Source: an uncultured Prevotellaceae bacterium
Lineage (GTDB): Bacteria; Bacteroidota; Bacteroidia; Bacteroidales; Bacteroidaceae
Length of the DNA: 33,073 bases
NCBI GenBank assembly: GCA_900316285.1
Contig: ONCG01000031.1
Location: forward strand, 28,361 to 61,433
Direction of reading: 5' to 3'
The notes below the pieces were generated by a model that saw nothing but the letters and a program-made list of their open reading frames with translations, had not been told where the DNA came from and searched no databases. The translations under genes and the position numbers were made by a program. Of this stretch, positions 23,093-33,069 are shown one piece after another (position 1 is the first letter of the stretch; every line of letters begins with the position of its first letter).

Positions 23093-23132
23093 TGATAATC
23101 AGCTTTTTAGATGAGAATTTAATGACCTAAGC

Positions 23133-23279
23133 GTTCCAGTTCCAGTTGTTCCAGTTGTATTTTAAGGGTATCCATTCCCCCTGAAATATTATATAACTAT
23201 CTATATATCAATTAGTTATACAATCTTTAGAAGGGGGTGTTGTTCCATGTTTTTTAATTGGAACAATTGGAACTGGAAC
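23133..23279 (-). repeat. Large inverted-repeat element with AT-rich core (copy 2)
   Basis: The arms at 23133-23156 and 23256-23279 are reverse complements with 22 of 24 positions matching, built from TTCCA units. The loop is 99 bases, exactly as in copy 1, and keeps the core ATTGATATATAGATAGTTAT. The element ends 40 bases before the start of the shortened DUF3987-like gene. The arms use GTTCCAGTTCCA where copy 1 has ATTCCAATTCCA, and both arms of this copy carry that change. Confidence 0.8.
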
Positions 23280-23308
23280 ACTCAAGCCATACTTTTCACT
23301 TTACATTT

Positions 23309-23350
23309 TTATTCCTCTACAAGGCCTCCGAGCGCCTGGCGCAGTTCGCC
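23309..23350 (-). pseudogene. 3' remnant of the small island gene
   Basis: On the minus strand this stretch encodes GELRQALGGLVEE and a stop, matching the end of the 1442-1831 protein (NELRQALGGLVED), also at the DNA level. Upstream of it the sequence is unrelated to the full gene. It confirms that this locus once held the same gene order as the first island. The rest of the spacer (23351-23527) shows no gene that I can support. Confidence 0.75.
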
Positions 23351-23527
23351 CATCATCCATGTGCCTCTAGCTGGTTGTTCGTTTTCCGTTGTTCGATCAG
23401 ACACAGGGGGCTCCCCCTACACGCTGGGTGCATTGGTTTTAAGTTCTCAGAGCATTGTCCCTACGCCTCCTTTTGTCACGTTTGTCACACCATGTTTGCG
23501 TAATTCCCAAAATATAAACGGTTTTAT

Positions 23528-23558
23528 TTTGTATTTTGCCTAATTTACGCTAACTTTG
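23528..23558 (+). promoter_or_regulatory. Bacteroidota promoter for the HD-domain gene
   Basis: TTTG (23528-23531), a 19-base spacer, then TAACTTTG (23551-23558). The ATG at 23566 is only 7 bases after the box, so the mRNA would be leaderless or nearly so. Confidence 0.75.
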
Positions 23559-23565
23559 CACACAA

Positions 23566-24837
23566 ATGAACGACTATAAGGTAATTAACGACCCTGTATT
23601 TGGGTTCATCAAGGTGCCGAGAGGGTTGCTGCTCGACATTGTGAAGCATCGTCTTTTTCAGCGTCTTTCGCGCATCAAACAACTGGGCATGGCCTCGGTG
23701 GTTTACCCTGGTGCTCAGCACACCCGTTTCCAACACTCGCTTGGTGCTTTCCACCTGATGAGCGAGGCCATTCTCTCGCTTCAACAAAAAGGCATCTTCA
23801 TCTTCGACTCCGAAGCTGAAGCGCTAAAAGCAGCCATCCTGTTGCACGACGTCGGCCACGGACCCTTCTCCCATGTTTTGGAACATACGCTCATCTCAGG
23901 CATCTCACACGAGCAGATTTCGCTCATGATGATGGAAGAGATGAACCGCGAGATGCAAGGACGCCTCACGCTGGCCATCAAAATCTTCAAGGACGACTAC
24001 CCGAAGCGATTCCTTCACCAGCTCATCTCCTCTCAACTCGACATGGACCGGCTGGACTACCTGCGCCGCGATTCTTTCTTCACGGGTGTTACCGAAGGAA
24101 ACATCGGCTCGGCACGCATCATCAAGATGCTCAACGTCGTCGATGACCGATTGGTGGTTGAACAGAAAGGCATCTATTCTATTGAGAACTACCTCACTTC
24201 GCGTCGTCTGATGTATTGGCAGGTGTATCTGCACAAGACAACGGTGGCCTACGAGAAGACGCTTGTCTGCCTGCTGCGCCGTGCCAAGTATCTTGCACAA
24301 AGGGGCGACGAGGTGTTCGCCACACCAGCCTTACGCTATTTCTTATATAATAATGTGACGGCAGAGCACTTCGATGCCGACCCACAAGCATTGGCCAACT
24401 ATGAACTGCTCGACGACAACGACATCTGGGCGAGCGTGAAAACATGGATGAGTCACCCTGACCGTGTGCTCTCGCTGCTGGCTACCGACCTGGCAGAAAG
24501 AAAGATCTTCCGCGTTGAGGTGAGTCGCGAGCCGTTTGCCGATGCCGATGTGCAGGCCCTGCAACAACAATTGGCCGATGCATTTGGTGTGACCTTCGAA
24601 GATGCAGCCTACCTGATGAGCGTGAACACCATTCAGAAAGACATGTACGACCCCAGCGAGGAGCAGATAGACATCCTGCAAACCTCCCATCAACCCTTCC
24701 AACTCGGGCTGGAGCAAGCGGAAACTGAACTCGAAGAAAAACACCTCGTAGACATCGCCGAGGCCTCAGAATTGTTCAATATTTCCTTACTTTCCAAAAA
24801 AATACGTAAATATTACCTTTGTTATCAGCGTATTTAA
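23566..24837 (+). CDS. HD-domain phosphohydrolase (dNTPase/SAMHD1-like)
   Basis: A protein of 423 residues. The N-terminus [20 protein letters not shown] and [13 protein letters not shown] (H52, H57) lead to the HD motif [13 protein letters not shown] (H94, D95, H98), and a further metal-binding aspartate lies in [16 protein letters not shown] (D159 or D161). This is the pattern of YdhJ/SAMHD1-like HD proteins, which hydrolyse phosphate esters, often deoxynucleoside triphosphates. The true substrate here is not known. It is soluble, with no signal peptide. It is the first of a co-directional row leading into the lipid A genes and has its own promoter. Confidence 0.9.
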   Translation: MNDYKVINDPVFGFIKVPRGLLLDIVKHRLFQRLSRIKQLGMASVVYPGAQHTRFQHSLGAFHLMSEAILSLQQKGIFIFDSEAEALKAAILLHDVGHGPFSHVLEHTLISGISHEQISLMMMEEMNREMQGRLTLAIKIFKDDYPKRFLHQLISSQLDMDRLDYLRRDSFFTGVTEGNIGSARIIKMLNVVDDRLVVEQKGIYSIENYLTSRRLMYWQVYLHKTTVAYEKTLVCLLRRAKYLAQRGDEVFATPALRYFLYNNVTAEHFDADPQALANYELLDDNDIWASVKTWMSHPDRVLSLLATDLAERKIFRVEVSREPFADADVQALQQQLADAFGVTFEDAAYLMSVNTIQKDMYDPSEEQIDILQTSHQPFQLGLEQAETELEEKHLVDIAEASELFNISLLSKKIRKYYLCYQRI

Positions 24838-24848
24838 AGAAAAATTTG

Positions 24849-24856
24849 TAACTTTG
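24849..24856 (+). promoter_or_regulatory. -7 promoter box for lpxD
   Basis: TAACTTTG lies 21 bases before the lpxD ATG at 24878. Another box, TACCTTTG, lies at 24814-24821 inside the end of the HD gene. Neither has an ideal -33 TTTG. Confidence 0.55.
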
Positions 24857-24877
24857 CAAAGTTTTAAATATTTTCTT

Positions 24878-25912
24878 ATGGAATTTACCGCACAACAGAT
24901 AGCACAAATGATTGGAGGTCGTGTTGAGGGAAATCCCGATGCCGTCGTCAATTCGTTTGCAAAAATCGAGGAAGGCAAGCCAGGAGCCATTTCATTCTTG
25001 TCTAATGCCAAGTACACCCATTACATTTACGACACAGAGTCATCGGTGGTACTCGTCGATGAGAGTCTCGCACTTGAACACGAGGTGAAGGCTACGCTCA
25101 TTCGCGTGAAAAGCGCCTACGAAGCCGTGGCGCGCCTTCTGCAGGCCTACGACTCTATGAAGCCAAAGAAGCAGGGCATCGACCCGCTGGCATTCATCGC
25201 TCCTTCAGCAGAGGTGGGCGAAGGTTGCTACGTGGGTGCTTTTGCCTATATCGGCGAAGGTGCCAAGGTGGGCAAGGGCTGTCAGATTTATCCTCATGCC
25301 GTTGTGTGTGAAAAGGTAACCATTGGCGACGACTGCATTCTCTACCCCAATGCGGTTGTCTATCACGATTGCCGCCTAGGTTCGCGGGTAACGCTCCATG
25401 CAGGTAGCGTTATAGGCGCCGATGGTTTCGGTTTCGCCCCCACCCCACAAGGCTACGACAAGATTCCACAGATAGGCATCGTTACCATCGAGGATGATGT
25501 GGAGATTGGCGCCAATACATGTGTCGACCGTTCGACTATGGGCAGCACCTACGTCCGCAGGGGCGTGAAGCTCGACAACCTGGTGCAGGTAGCCCACAAC
25601 ACCGATATCGGCGAAAATACCGTCATGTCGGCTCAGGTGGGTATCGCCGGCTCTACGAAGGTCGGCCAGTGGTGCATGTTCGGTGGACAGGTGGGCATAG
25701 CCGGCCATATCTCCATCGGCGATCGCGTCAACCTCGGAGCTCAGTCGGGAGTACCCAGCAGCATCGAGTCGAACCAGACGCTCATCGGTACTCCGCCCAT
25801 GAACACCCGCGCCTTCTTCAAGTCGCAAGCTATCCATCAGCGGCTTCCCGAACTCTACAAGCAAATTCAGCAACTGCAGAAGGAAATCGATGCCTTGAAA
25901 GGAGAAGCATAA
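24878..25912 (+). CDS. lpxD: UDP-3-O-acylglucosamine N-acyltransferase
   Basis: A protein of 344 residues, the usual length. It adds the second hydroxyacyl chain, from acyl-ACP, to the glucosamine amine in lipid A synthesis, in the cytoplasm. The N-terminal uridine-binding domain is residues 1-100 ([20 protein letters not shown]). The left-handed beta-helix of hexapeptide repeats covers about 105-315, with the catalytic H240 in QVAHNTDIG, and a C-terminal helix follows. The start at 24878 gives the family N-terminus; a longer frame from upstream does not fit. It is followed by lpxC-fabZ and lpxA on the same strand, the usual Bacteroidetes order. Confidence 0.97.
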   Translation: MEFTAQQIAQMIGGRVEGNPDAVVNSFAKIEEGKPGAISFLSNAKYTHYIYDTESSVVLVDESLALEHEVKATLIRVKSAYEAVARLLQAYDSMKPKKQGIDPLAFIAPSAEVGEGCYVGAFAYIGEGAKVGKGCQIYPHAVVCEKVTIGDDCILYPNAVVYHDCRLGSRVTLHAGSVIGADGFGFAPTPQGYDKIPQIGIVTIEDDVEIGANTCVDRSTMGSTYVRRGVKLDNLVQVAHNTDIGENTVMSAQVGIAGSTKVGQWCMFGGQVGIAGHISIGDRVNLGAQSGVPSSIESNQTLIGTPPMNTRAFFKSQAIHQRLPELYKQIQQLQKEIDALKGEA

Positions 25913-25984
25913 TACGCTCCGCATAAGATGATCTTCCATCAATAGAAAACCCATCAATCGTAAACAAATAAAGAATTATCATAA

Positions 25985-27376
25985 ATGGAAACAATGAAGC
26001 AAAGGACCCTCAAGAGCAGTTTCTCCCTTTCAGGAAAGGGATTGCACACAGGTCTCAACCTTACCGTAACCTTCAACCCCGCACCCGAGAATACTGGTTA
26101 TCGCATCCAGCGCATCGACCTTGAAGGACAACCCGTCATCGAAGCCATCGCCGAAAAAGTTGTTGATACCCAGCGTGGCACAGTTCTGGCACAAGGCGAT
26201 GTGCGTGTGTCGACCATCGAACATGGTATGGCAGCACTCTATGCACTCGGTATCGACAACTGCCTCATTCAGGTCGACGGTCCTGAGTTCCCCATCCTCG
26301 ACGGCTCTGCTATTATGTACGTAGAGAAGATTCAGGAAGTGGGCATCGAGGAGCAGTCGGCAACAAAGGACTGGTACATCATTCGCAAGAAGATAGAAAT
26401 AAAAGACGAAGAGTCTGGTTCGTGCATCACCATTCTGCCCGACGACCAGTTCTCGATTACCGCCATGTGCTCTTTCCAGTCGAAGTTCATCAATAGCCAG
26501 TTCGCTACTATCGACAAGGTTGGCGATTTCCCCACAGAGATTGCACCTGCCCGTACGTTTGTCTTCGTGCGCGACATCATGCCGCTTCTCGATGCAAACC
26601 TCATCAAGGGTGGCGACTTGGAGAACGCCATCGTCATCTATGAGCGTCAGGTCACCCAGCAGCAACTCGACAATTTGGCCGATCTGTTGAAGGTGCCCCA
26701 CATGGATGCCACGAAGATTGGCTACATTCAGCCTAAACCGTTGCAATGGGAGAACGAGTGCACACGCCATAAACTGCTCGACATCATCGGCGATATGGCC
26801 CTCATCGGCCGCCCCATCAAGGGACGCATCGTTGCCACTCGCCCCGGTCATACCATCAACAACAAGTTTGCACGACTCATGCGCAAGGAAATCAAGAAGC
26901 ACGAGGTGCAGGCTCCTATCTATGACCCCAACGAGACACCTGTGATGGACAACATCCGCATCCGCCAGTTGCTTCCCCATCGCTACCCCATGCAGCTTGT
27001 CGACAAAGTAATCGCTATGGGTGCAACCAGCATCGTCGGTGTGAAGAACATTACTGCCAACGAGCCGTTCTTTACGGGACACTTCCCAGAGGAACCCGTT
27101 ATGCCTGGTGTGCTTCAGATTGAAGCGATGGCCCAATGTGGCGGTCTGCTTGTGCTGAGTCAGGTGGAAGAACCCGAACGCTGGTCAACCTACTTCATGC
27201 GCATCGACGAAGTGAAGTTCCGTCAGAAGGTGGTACCGGGCGACACGCTCCTTTTCAAAGTTGAACTGCTGCATCCTGTTCGTCACGGCATCAGCACCAT
27301 GAAAGGCTATGCCTTTGTTGGCGACCATGTAGTCTCAGAGGCTCAGTTCACCGCCCAGATTGTCAAGAACAAATAA
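25985..27376 (+). CDS. lpxC-fabZ: Fused LpxC deacetylase / FabZ dehydratase
   Basis: A protein of 463 residues joining two enzymes, as is normal in Bacteroidetes. Residues 1 to about 300 are LpxC, the zinc deacetylase that commits UDP-acyl-GlcNAc to lipid A: SGKGLHTG (16-23), E79-H80 in STIEHG, LDGSA (105-109) and H262/D266 in RHKLLD as zinc ligands. Residues about 320-463 are FabZ, the hydroxyacyl-ACP dehydratase of fatty-acid synthesis: PHRYPMQLVD (331-340), H366 in GHFPEEPVMPG and E380 in QIEAMAQ, 14 residues apart as in the family. The fusion lets one chain balance lipid A against phospholipid precursors. It lies 72 bases after lpxD. Confidence 0.97.
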   Translation: METMKQRTLKSSFSLSGKGLHTGLNLTVTFNPAPENTGYRIQRIDLEGQPVIEAIAEKVVDTQRGTVLAQGDVRVSTIEHGMAALYALGIDNCLIQVDGPEFPILDGSAIMYVEKIQEVGIEEQSATKDWYIIRKKIEIKDEESGSCITILPDDQFSITAMCSFQSKFINSQFATIDKVGDFPTEIAPARTFVFVRDIMPLLDANLIKGGDLENAIVIYERQVTQQQLDNLADLLKVPHMDATKIGYIQPKPLQWENECTRHKLLDIIGDMALIGRPIKGRIVATRPGHTINNKFARLMRKEIKKHEVQAPIYDPNETPVMDNIRIRQLLPHRYPMQLVDKVIAMGATSIVGVKNITANEPFFTGHFPEEPVMPGVLQIEAMAQCGGLLVLSQVEEPERWSTYFMRIDEVKFRQKVVPGDTLLFKVELLHPVRHGISTMKGYAFVGDHVVSEAQFTAQIVKNK

Positions 27377-27410
27377 TTCGTAAATTCATAACCCCGTAAA
27401 TTCGTAAATC

Positions 27411-28184
27411 GTGAATCAAATACATCCATTAGCATACGTTCATCCTGAAGCGCAGTTAGGCTCCGGCAACGTCATCGGCCCCTTCTGCTACATCGACCGC
27501 GACGTCATTATCGGCGATAACAACGTGTTCCAGAATAGCGTCACCATTAATCAAGGCGCACGCATCGGAAACGGCAACGAGGTGCTGGCAGGCGCCAGTC
27601 TTTCCACAAAGCCGCAAGACCTGAAGTTCCAGGGCGAGATCACCACTTGCCAAATCGGCGACAACAACTCCATCCGTGAGAATGTAACTATCTCGCGCGG
27701 TACAGCTTCCAAGGGAACCACCATCGTGGGCAACAACAATCTGCTCATGGAGAACATGCACATCGCTCACGATTGCGTGGTAGGCAACGGCTGCATCATC
27801 GGCAACTCCACCAAGTTTGCCGGAGAAGTAACCGTCGACGATTTCGCCATCATCTCGGCTGTTGTGCTTTGCCACCAGTTCTGCCACATCGGCTCATACG
27901 TGATGATACAAGGTGGAAGCCGCTTCTCGCAAGACATTCCGCCATTTATTATTGCCGGCAAGGAGCCTATCCGCTATGCGGGCATCAACCTCATCGGCTT
28001 GCGCCGTCGCGGCTTCTCGGCAGAAACCATTCAGAACATCCATGAGGCCTACCGCATCATCTATCAGGGCAATCTCACCCGTGCCGATGCCATTCAGCAA
28101 ATCAAGGAAGTTCTCCCTCAGTCGCCAGAGATTCAATACATTATTGATTTTGTAGAGAATTCTCAGCGAGGCATCATCAAGTGA
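27411..28184 (+). CDS. lpxA: UDP-N-acetylglucosamine acyltransferase
   Basis: A protein of 257 residues starting at a GTG. It makes the first lipid A intermediate by moving a hydroxyacyl chain from ACP to UDP-GlcNAc. The whole N-terminal part is a hexapeptide-repeat beta-helix ([20 protein letters not shown] onward), with the catalytic H120 in [10 protein letters not shown] and the LxxGxxxRG-like end ([18 protein letters not shown]). No ATG gives this N-terminus, so the GTG is the likely start. The 34-base spacer before it contains a short repeat built from GTAAATTCGTAAAT. The stop overlaps the miaA start as TGATG, so the two are translationally coupled. Confidence 0.96.
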   Translation: MNQIHPLAYVHPEAQLGSGNVIGPFCYIDRDVIIGDNNVFQNSVTINQGARIGNGNEVLAGASLSTKPQDLKFQGEITTCQIGDNNSIRENVTISRGTASKGTTIVGNNNLLMENMHIAHDCVVGNGCIIGNSTKFAGEVTVDDFAIISAVVLCHQFCHIGSYVMIQGGSRFSQDIPPFIIAGKEPIRYAGINLIGLRRRGFSAETIQNIHEAYRIIYQGNLTRADAIQQIKEVLPQSPEIQYIIDFVENSQRGIIK

Positions 28185-29086
28185 TGAACAAGACGCTCAT
28201 CGTATTGTTAGGTCCAACAGGTGTTGGCAAAACGGATCTCAGCATTCGTCTTGCCAACACTTTTCATACACCCATCATCAACGCCGACTCCCGACAAATC
28301 TTTGCCGAGATACCCATCGGGACGGCAGCACCCACTCCTGAGCAACTGGCACAGGTGAAGCACTTCTTCGTGGGAACACATCACCTCGACGACTACTATA
28401 GCGCCTCCATGTACGAACAGGAAGCACTATCTGTCATCCAGCGTCAGTTGGAGGTCAACGGATGTGCGTTGATGAGCGGAGGTTCCATGATGTATATCGA
28501 TGCTGTTTGCAATGGTATCGATGACATTCCAACCGTTGATGAAAACACCAGAACATGGATGAAGCAACGCTTAATCGAAGAAGGCTTACCCGCTTTGGTT
28601 CAAGAACTTAAAGAACTCGACCCTGAACATTATGAAATCGTTGACAAGCAGAATCCACGCCGTGTCGTCCATGCCCTTGAAATCTGCCACATGACGGGAA
28701 AAACCTACACGTCATTCCGTACCAACGAGAAGAAGCAAAGGCCATTCAACATCTTGAAAATTGGACTTAACAGAGAGCGTGAGGAACTCTATGAACGCAT
28801 CAACCGTCGTGTAGACGAAATGATGGCATCCGGCATGCTCGACGAGGCAAAGCGCCTGTTCCACTTGCGTCACCTGAATGCTCTCAATACCGTCGGCTAT
28901 AAGGAACTGTTCTGTTACCTTGATGGCACGTGGACTCTTGAGGAAGCCGTCGAGCGCATCAAGGGAAACACGCGTCGGTATATGCGCAAACAACTCACTT
29001 GGTTCAAGCGCGACTCCGACATCCATTGGTTTCATCCTGACCAACAAGACGAAATCATCGCCTTGATCCAACAAAACTTACCATAA
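28184..29086 (+). CDS. miaA: tRNA dimethylallyltransferase
   Basis: A protein of 300 residues, the usual length. It adds a dimethylallyl group to A37 of tRNAs reading UNN codons. The P-loop is GPTGVGKT (10-17), NADSRQIF (33-40) holds the catalytic aspartate, and RVVHALEI and the MNKTLIVLL start are also typical. The ATG at 28184 overlaps the lpxA stop, and this start is preferred over the GTG three bases earlier. It closes the lipid A cluster; the pairing of lpxA with miaA is common in Bacteroidales. Confidence 0.96.
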   Translation: MNKTLIVLLGPTGVGKTDLSIRLANTFHTPIINADSRQIFAEIPIGTAAPTPEQLAQVKHFFVGTHHLDDYYSASMYEQEALSVIQRQLEVNGCALMSGGSMMYIDAVCNGIDDIPTVDENTRTWMKQRLIEEGLPALVQELKELDPEHYEIVDKQNPRRVVHALEICHMTGKTYTSFRTNEKKQRPFNILKIGLNREREELYERINRRVDEMMASGMLDEAKRLFHLRHLNALNTVGYKELFCYLDGTWTLEEAVERIKGNTRRYMRKQLTWFKRDSDIHWFHPDQQDEIIALIQQNLP

Positions 29087-29168
29087 GAACCCCATTCTGT
29101 AAGGAAGCATGAGTCTTAAAAACTTTTAAATTCTCTTTGCTTCCCATCCTACTATCAATAATAATTCG

Positions 29169-29176
29169 TATCTTTG
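29169..29176 (+). promoter_or_regulatory. -7 promoter box for the propeller-like secreted protein
   Basis: TATCTTTG lies 24 bases before the ATG at 29201. The nearest TTTG (29136-29139) is 29 bases away, too far for a usual spacer. Confidence 0.5.
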
Positions 29177-29200
29177 TTTTTTAAAACAAATACTTCGCGC

Positions 29201-30361
29201 ATGAAAACAAAGATTATCATAGCAACATCGTTGCTTTTAGCTTTTATCCTGCCTGTCCAAGCACAAAAACGGAAGGCTGTACGCAAGGCACCTGTAGCCC
29301 AGCCAGTTGTCGTTGAGGAAACACCGGCTCAAAGGCTCTTCAAGACCATGTTGCCAGCTACGGCCAAAGTTCTATTCGTAGATAGCATCGTTGTCGAGAA
29401 AGCCGATTTCATCAAGCATATCCCATTGAGCAAACAAGCTGGTTCCATCAGCACATACGAGCAATTCTTCAATCGTCCGGCTCAGATTCCTCTTTCGGTT
29501 TATCAGAATGAGTTTGGCGACCGCTGCTTCTATGCCGATGGCGACACGTTGGCGACGACCCTCTACTCCATCGATCAGCTTGGCAATCAGATGAGCAAGC
29601 CCCGCGAACTCACCGAACTGGGAGCCGACTACCGCTCGCCCAACTATCCATTCCTCATGTCCGACGGAATGACTCTTTTCTTTGCTGCGAAAGGCGAACA
29701 CTCCATTGGCGGATACGACATTTTCATGACACTCTATGACAATGAGGAAGGTCGTTTCTATCGCCCAGAGAACTATGGTCTACCCTTCAATTCCACAGCC
29801 AACGACTATCTCATCGCCATCGATGAGTTCAACGAGTTGGGCTATCTCGTTAGCGACCGCTATCAACCCAACGGAAAGGTGTGCATCTATACCTTTGTGC
29901 CACAATTCCCGCGCATGAGTTTCGAAGATGAAGACATCTCCGACGAACGTTTGCGCCGCTATGCCCGTCTCAATAGTATTAGCGACACATGGGGCTTTGG
30001 AAACCGCCTGGAGGCTCTCCAACGATACCAGAATGTTGTCAGCCAAAAGGCTCTAGGTGCCGATGCTGGAGCGTTCTCCTTCGTTATCAACGATGTTGTT
30101 GTTTATCATCAGCTGAAGGACTTCCGCTCTCCTCAATCACGGCAACTCTACAAGCAATATGCCGAACTTGAGTCAGAGCTCAACACCGACAAGCGCACAC
30201 TCGAACTGCAACGCGACAAGTTTGCTAATGCCTCCGCTCGTGAACAGCGGCAGATGCGCGAAGTCATGTTGAAACTTGAGAACCAGATTAACGAGTCCCT
30301 GCCAAAGTTGCAGCAGATGGCAAAAGAGATTCGTTACATCGAAAACCGCGTTCTGCAATAA
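29201..30361 (+). CDS. Secreted protein with TolB-like (PD40) propeller repeats and coiled-coil end
   Basis: A protein of 386 residues with a signal peptide (MKTKIIIATSLLLAFILPVQ, then AQKRK). A beta-propeller-like region (about 120-250) shows repeats such as SDGMTLFFAAKG and GGYDIFMTLYD, resembling PD40/TolB propellers. The C-terminal part (about 320-386) is a likely coiled coil rich in E, Q, R and L. It probably sits in the periplasm, perhaps bound to other envelope proteins. No catalytic motif is visible. The start at 29201 is chosen for the signal peptide. The function is not known; related Bacteroidetes proteins are mostly unnamed. Confidence 0.75.
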   Translation: MKTKIIIATSLLLAFILPVQAQKRKAVRKAPVAQPVVVEETPAQRLFKTMLPATAKVLFVDSIVVEKADFIKHIPLSKQAGSISTYEQFFNRPAQIPLSVYQNEFGDRCFYADGDTLATTLYSIDQLGNQMSKPRELTELGADYRSPNYPFLMSDGMTLFFAAKGEHSIGGYDIFMTLYDNEEGRFYRPENYGLPFNSTANDYLIAIDEFNELGYLVSDRYQPNGKVCIYTFVPQFPRMSFEDEDISDERLRRYARLNSISDTWGFGNRLEALQRYQNVVSQKALGADAGAFSFVINDVVVYHQLKDFRSPQSRQLYKQYAELESELNTDKRTLELQRDKFANASAREQRQMREVMLKLENQINESLPKLQQMAKEIRYIENRVLQ

Positions 30362-30426
30362 GAATCTATGCAATAAGGAATACGTCATTTATTTGCACAA
30401 TAAAAGAACAAATACCCCATACGACA

Positions 30427-31296
30427 ATGAAACATTTTCCAGAATCAGAACTCATCATTAATGCAGACGGCTCATGTTTCCATCTGCATCTGAAACCAGA
30501 GCAATTGGCCGACCGAGTCATCCTCGTTGGCGACCCTGCTCGTGTAAACACTGTTGCTGCCCACTTCGATTCCATTGAATGTGAAGTGCAGAGCCGCGAG
30601 TTCCATACTATCACAGGTAACTATAAAGGCAAACGCATTACTTGTCAAAGTCACGGCATAGGTTGCGACAACATCGACATTGTCATGAACGAACTCGACA
30701 CGCTCGCCAACATTGACTATGAGACTCGCACCGAGAAGCCCGAACACCGCACGCTCACTTGCGTACGCATCGGCACCTGCGGAGGCCTACAGCCTTTCAC
30801 CCCGACGGGAAGTTTCGTGGCATCGGTGAAGAGCATCGGATTCGATGGGCTCCTCAACTTCTATGCCGACCGCAATAAGGTGTGCGACCTTGAACTCGAA
30901 GAGGCTTTCAAGGAGCACATGCAATGGAATCCCATCAAGGGAGCACCCTATGTTTCTATTGCCGATGCCGACCTCATCGAGCAGATTGCTCAAGATGACA
31001 TGGTGCGCGGCTACACCATCTCATGTGGTGGTTTCTATGGTCCTCAGGGACGTGTCCTGCGTGCTGAGATTGCCGATCCCGACCAGAACAAAAAGGTTGA
31101 GTCATTTGAGTATAACGACTTGAAAATCTGCAACTTCGAGATGGAGTCTTCTGCTCTTGCAGGCCTTGCATCGCTCCTTGGACATCGCGCGATGACCTGC
31201 TGCATGGTTATCGCCAACCGATACACCACCGAGATGAACACCGAGTACAAGAACTCCATCGATACACTTATCCAGAAAGTACTCGACCGTATATGA
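30427..31296 (+). CDS. Nucleoside phosphorylase (uridine phosphorylase-like)
   Basis: A protein of 289 residues. It belongs to the PNP/UDP phosphorylase family, which splits nucleosides with phosphate for salvage. Visible motifs are VILVGDPARV (the phosphate-binding start), HGIGCDNIDIVMNEL, RIGTCGGLQ and the FEMESSALAGLA stretch, whose E and M residues contact the ribose. The motif RIGTCGGL fits uridine phosphorylases better than purine ones, but the base cannot be fixed by reading alone. Cytoplasmic. The end overlaps the next gene by 4 bases (ATGA). Confidence 0.88.
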   Translation: MKHFPESELIINADGSCFHLHLKPEQLADRVILVGDPARVNTVAAHFDSIECEVQSREFHTITGNYKGKRITCQSHGIGCDNIDIVMNELDTLANIDYETRTEKPEHRTLTCVRIGTCGGLQPFTPTGSFVASVKSIGFDGLLNFYADRNKVCDLELEEAFKEHMQWNPIKGAPYVSIADADLIEQIAQDDMVRGYTISCGGFYGPQGRVLRAEIADPDQNKKVESFEYNDLKICNFEMESSALAGLASLLGHRAMTCCMVIANRYTTEMNTEYKNSIDTLIQKVLDRI

Positions 31297-31592
31297 TCAT
31301 TAGTATCAGTTTGGCCATTCTCTTTATCGTCCTTGCCGTTATCTTCCTGATGGGTAAGGGCGATAAACTCATTGCAGGCTACAATACTGCCAGCGATGAA
31401 GAAAAACAGAAAGTGAACATCCATCGTTTGCGTCTGCTCATGGCCATCTTATCTGTGATTACTGCCTTATTCTGCGCCAGCCAACCCTTCATTGGAAATG
31501 AGACCGCTGACCACCTGGACAGTCTTTTCTTATTCTTTTTAGTTACCTTGTTATTCGTAATCCTCACCAACACATGGGCAAAGAAGAAATAA
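31293..31592 (+). CDS. DUF3784 small membrane protein
   Basis: A protein of 99 residues with three likely membrane helices (about 3-20, 48-65 and 74-93). The motif GYNTASDEEK (29-38) between the first and second helices is the signature of DUF3784 proteins, which have no known function. It overlaps the phosphorylase gene by 4 bases and mnmE by 19 bases, so it is expressed as part of that operon. Confidence 0.85.
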   Translation: MIISISLAILFIVLAVIFLMGKGDKLIAGYNTASDEEKQKVNIHRLRLLMAILSVITALFCASQPFIGNETADHLDSLFLFFLVTLLFVILTNTWAKKK

Positions 31593-32944
31593 ACCACAAC
31601 GATACCATCTGCGCCCTTGCTACAGCACCGGGTGGTGCTCTCGGCATCATTCGTGTTAGCGGACCTAAAGCCTTGTCCGTTGCTGACTCAATATGTCGTG
31701 GTTCCATTGAAACGACCCCAGCCAACACCATTCGTTACACCCATATCATGGATGGCCCTGAGGTCATCGACGAGGCTGTGGTCAGCATCTTCCGTGCTCC
31801 CCACAGCTACACGGGTGAGGACTCCGTAGAGATTTCCTGTCACGGTTCACGCTATATCTTGAACAAGGTGCTGTCGCTATTGGTTGAGAACGGTTGTCGG
31901 ATGGCAAATCCTGGCGAATACACCATGCGAGCCTACCTAAATGGGAAACTCGACCTCTCGCAAGCCGAAGCCGTTGCCGATCTCATCGCCTCTACCAACC
32001 GAGCTACCCATCACATGGCGATGAGCCAGTTGCGTGGCCATTTCTCATCAGAGCTGAAAGTCCTTCGCGACCAACTCTTGAAACTTACTTCCCTACTCGA
32101 GCTCGAACTCGACTTCTCAGACCATGAAGACCTGGAGTTTGCCGACCGTAGCGAACTCAAGGCGTTGTCTGTAAACATTAACGAACACATCACACGTCTC
32201 GCCCACTCTTTCGAGACGGGACAGGCTCTGAAACAAGGTGTCCCCGTAGCCATCGTTGGCAAGACAAACGTAGGAAAGTCCACCCTTCTCAACCGACTGC
32301 TTCGCGAAGATCGTGCCATTGTTTCCAACATTCATGGAACCACACGCGACACCATCGAGGACTCCATTGATCTATATGGCGTCACCTTCCGATTTATCGA
32401 TACTGCCGGTATTCGTCAAACCACCGACGAGATTGAACAAATAGGTATTGAACGAACCTTCGCCGCCATCGAAAAAGCCCGTATTGTGTTATGGCTCATC
32501 GACCAGAAGCCGACAGAGGCGGAGATTGCCGACATGGCCGCGCGAAGCAAAGGCCGCACCCTCGTCGTCGTTTGCAATAAGTCCGACTTGGAAATCCATC
32601 AAAACCTCCAAATCTCCATTCCCGATTCCCAATTCGTAAGAATCTCTGCCAAGACTGGCATCGGCATTCCCCAACTCGAAGAAGTCATCTATCAGTCTGC
32701 CGACATCCCTGCGCTCAACGAATCCGATATCATTGTTACCAACGCCCGCCACTACGATGCCCTCATCCGTGCCCACGAAAGCCTACAGCGCGTTCTCGAC
32801 GGCATGACAAGCCAACTCTCCGGTGACCTTCTTGCCGAAGATCTTCGCCTTGCCCTCGACCAACTTTCTGAGATCACCGGCACCCAAATCACCCCTAATG
32901 AAGTCCTTGAAAACATCTTCAAGAACTTCTGCGTGGGCAAGTAA
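31574..32944 (+). CDS. mnmE: tRNA modification GTPase MnmE
   Basis: A protein of 456 residues, the usual length. With MnmG it modifies the wobble uridine of certain tRNAs. The N-terminal folate-binding domain (about 10-125) contains TAPGGALGIIRVSG. A helical domain follows, with the inserted G domain: GKTNVGKST (229-237), DTAGIRQ and NKSD. It ends with FCVGK, the conserved C-x-G-K end carrying the catalytic cysteine. It is the last gene before a terminator. The start lies inside the end of the DUF3784 gene. Confidence 0.97.
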   Translation: MGKEEINHNDTICALATAPGGALGIIRVSGPKALSVADSICRGSIETTPANTIRYTHIMDGPEVIDEAVVSIFRAPHSYTGEDSVEISCHGSRYILNKVLSLLVENGCRMANPGEYTMRAYLNGKLDLSQAEAVADLIASTNRATHHMAMSQLRGHFSSELKVLRDQLLKLTSLLELELDFSDHEDLEFADRSELKALSVNINEHITRLAHSFETGQALKQGVPVAIVGKTNVGKSTLLNRLLREDRAIVSNIHGTTRDTIEDSIDLYGVTFRFIDTAGIRQTTDEIEQIGIERTFAAIEKARIVLWLIDQKPTEAEIADMAARSKGRTLVVVCNKSDLEIHQNLQISIPDSQFVRISAKTGIGIPQLEEVIYQSADIPALNESDIIVTNARHYDALIRAHESLQRVLDGMTSQLSGDLLAEDLRLALDQLSEITGTQITPNEVLENIFKNFCVGK

Positions 32945-32986
32945 CCCCTTATAAACAACTCTGAACAACTTGGAGTAATTTGAACT

Positions 32987-33012
32987 AAGTCCCTCTAAAT
33001 GAGGGACTTTTT
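32987..33012 (+). terminator. Intrinsic terminator after mnmE
   Basis: AAGTCCCTC (32987-32995) pairs with GAGGGACTT (33001-33009) around a 5-base loop and runs into T (33008-33012). Confidence 0.9.
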
Positions 33013-33037
33013 GTATTTTAACACTTCAAGTTGCATA

Positions 33038-33069
33038 TTTGTTAGTTACAGTTTTTCCAGTTATTTTTG
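33038..33069 (+). promoter_or_regulatory. Bacteroidota promoter pointing off the right edge
   Basis: TTTG (33038-33041), a 20-base spacer, then TATTTTTG (33062-33069). Its gene starts beyond the window. Confidence 0.7.

Noticed and set aside
23351-23527. Possible extra gene in the spacer beyond the small-gene remnant
   Set aside because: A short frame is open upstream of the remnant, but it has no homology to the full gene and no start signals.
26030-27136. Minus-strand open frame of 368 codons
   Set aside because: Antisense shadow of the lpxC-fabZ fusion, whose motifs are unmistakable.
25985-27376. lpxC-fabZ fusion as a novelty
   Set aside because: This fusion is well known in Bacteroidetes.
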